In this document: positions 63,501 through 64,000 of the stretch, in pieces
Layout of the letters: each line of letters begins with the position of its first letter
How positions within the stretch are numbered: the stretch's first letter is position 1
Source of the DNA: Prado023 sp963747335
GTDB lineage: Bacteria > Actinomycetota > Actinomycetes > S36-B12 > CAIYMF01
DNA length: 64,000 bases
NCBI GenBank assembly: GCA_963747335.1
Contig: CAVVEV010000004.1
Span: 114,585 to 178,584 of the forward strand
Reading direction: 5' to 3'
Position numbers and translations under genes: made by a program
Notes under the pieces: generated by a model
Database searches by the model: none
Told to the model about the DNA's origin: nothing
Seen by the model: the letters and a program-made list of their open reading frames with translations, nothing else

Positions 63501-64000
63501 CTCCACGCCAGCTCCGATCCAGATCCCAGGAGGCATCCCCCAACTCGCGCGTGTGATGTTCCGTGGTGGCTGTGACGATCAGTCTGTTATCTCGGGGAAC
63601 CGGTTTGCGGGGACGTCGCTGTCGATCAGTGATTGCGCCGTGCAGATCAGCGCGAATGTCTTCGATCACACTGACGACCCGCTCACCCTGACCAACCACC
63701 CCGACCTGGCCGAAGTATTCCTCGCAGGAACCCAAACGAACCAGTTCATCGGCGCTGGTCCTCAGTTGAGGATCTCAGTCGACGGAACGGTGAAGGCTGG
63801 CCGCGAGTTTGACTTCGATCCCGCCAATGGTGGGGTGCTCACCCCCGGGACGGTTGACATCCTGGGAGGCGTGACTGTGAAGGCGGGGTCCGTGGTCAAG
63901 TCCAACACGGCAATCGCCAATCGTCGGGGAGGCTTCTCAGTCTCGGAGGGCGGCCTGTTGCGGGTGGCTGGTACGGCCGCGAACCCGGTGACCGTTACCT
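60562..64000 (+). CDS. Giant exported protein: basic module, FN3-like and beta-helix repeats (3' end outside window; frame broken)
   Basis: Start ATG 60562: signal peptide (MIVRGVVVLALLVSGLVGPP), basic module (SGKVRVTVTSNAKKVKLTY, TITIRKGKGTKTLAKGSK) and a VVTPP repeat linker. Then FN3-like domains with SIALSWTNPT and SIGLSWTNPA. From about 61690 a beta-helix region begins (TLTIEAGAIIKFGQSGGLHI, GGRVVASGTNDNPVLIT, SVGGDTNGDG) and passes into three 233-residue repeats at least. The frame changes near 61036 (net +2 or -1) and near 61176 (+1); a possible compensated disturbance lies at 61380-61430. From 61440 to the window end it stays open with no stop. Over 1,140 residues are visible. Likely a surface-anchored fibre or adhesin. 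Confidence 0.7.
62167..64000. repeat. Perfect 699-bp tandem repeats (third copy cut by window end)
   Basis: Copies at 62167-62865, 62866-63564 and 63565 to the window end appear identical in every base I compared. 699 bp equals 233 codons, so the frame is kept. Each unit starts GGCDDQSVISGNRFAG and contains GGDTNGDGPSDPSDG, a beta-helix type unit. Complete identity means very recent amplification, gene conversion or an assembly artefact. Confidence 0.9.

Noticed and set aside
62364..63735. Repeated minus-strand frames of 157 and 165 codons in the 699-bp repeats
   Set aside because: They are exact antisense copies created by the tandem repeat; the plus frame continues the beta-helix protein without stops.

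Overview
The window is high-GC DNA with actinobacterial gene content: a SigB/F-type sigma factor, an ANTAR-GAF regulator, hemerythrins with a Rho_N-like tail, a DUF309 protein, and transfer genes of the SCO6880/SCO6881 type known from Streptomyces-like integrative elements. It is probably the chromosome of a free-living Actinomycetota species carrying an integrated conjugative element. I cannot resolve genus or order.

Layout. 1-9.2 kb holds metabolic genes: a DoxX-like membrane protein, a crotonase-family enzyme, an arrestin/Spo0M-like protein, an MFS exporter, a GH3 beta-glucosidase closely followed by a PLP decarboxylase and a DUF309 protein, and a cytidylate kinase-like protein. 9.3-17.2 kb is a minus-strand signalling block: a GGDEF protein with a degenerate active site, a CxxC protein, a PAS protein, two hemerythrin-type proteins, an ANTAR-GAF regulator, an orphan HAD C-terminal fragment, and an unusual single ORF that joins a GT-B-like glycosyltransferase to a complete sigma-70 factor through a CxxCx3CxxC linker. 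17.4-28.2 kb is a polysaccharide locus made of two convergent, tightly overlapping operons. The plus operon is GT2, GT2, polysaccharide deacetylase, GT2. The minus operon is a FemAB-like protein, a GH16 lipoprotein, a flippase fused to an aminoglycoside-phosphotransferase-like kinase, a large multi-pass protein and a small membrane protein. Together they could build, flip, trim and modify a surface glycan.

28.5-30.7 kb holds an exported beta-helix/FN3 protein. At 30.8 kb there is only the 3' half of a tRNA-Met with its terminator, followed by a tyrosine integrase. This is the left junction of an integrative conjugative element. Its MobF relaxase (32.3-35.8 kb) and a minus-strand transfer operon (44.9-35.7 kb: pilin-like, SCO6881-like, SCO6880-like, VirB4-like ATPase, DnaB-N protein, coupling protein, wall hydrolase, CPBP protease) follow.

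45-64 kb is a set of large exported, modular proteins: an alpha/beta hydrolase, a Cna-B-like repeat protein, a degraded paralogue of the beta-helix protein, a beta-propeller plus nine-FN3 protein, and an incomplete giant beta-helix protein with perfect 699-bp tandem repeats. There is also an O-antigen-ligase/TPR protein. Four of the exported proteins share a basic N-terminal module and the same promoter plus 5' leader. Three others share a basic C-terminal module. I regard this family, its common leader and the glycosyltransferase-sigma fusion as the most interesting content.

Caution: from 32 kb to 61 kb many genes are broken by single-base frameshifts, and in nearly every case I could resolve the shift is an extra base (+1). 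The left 31 kb shows none. Either part of the sequence is poorly polished or something real is acting there. Coordinates of those genes are given for the reconstructed reading.
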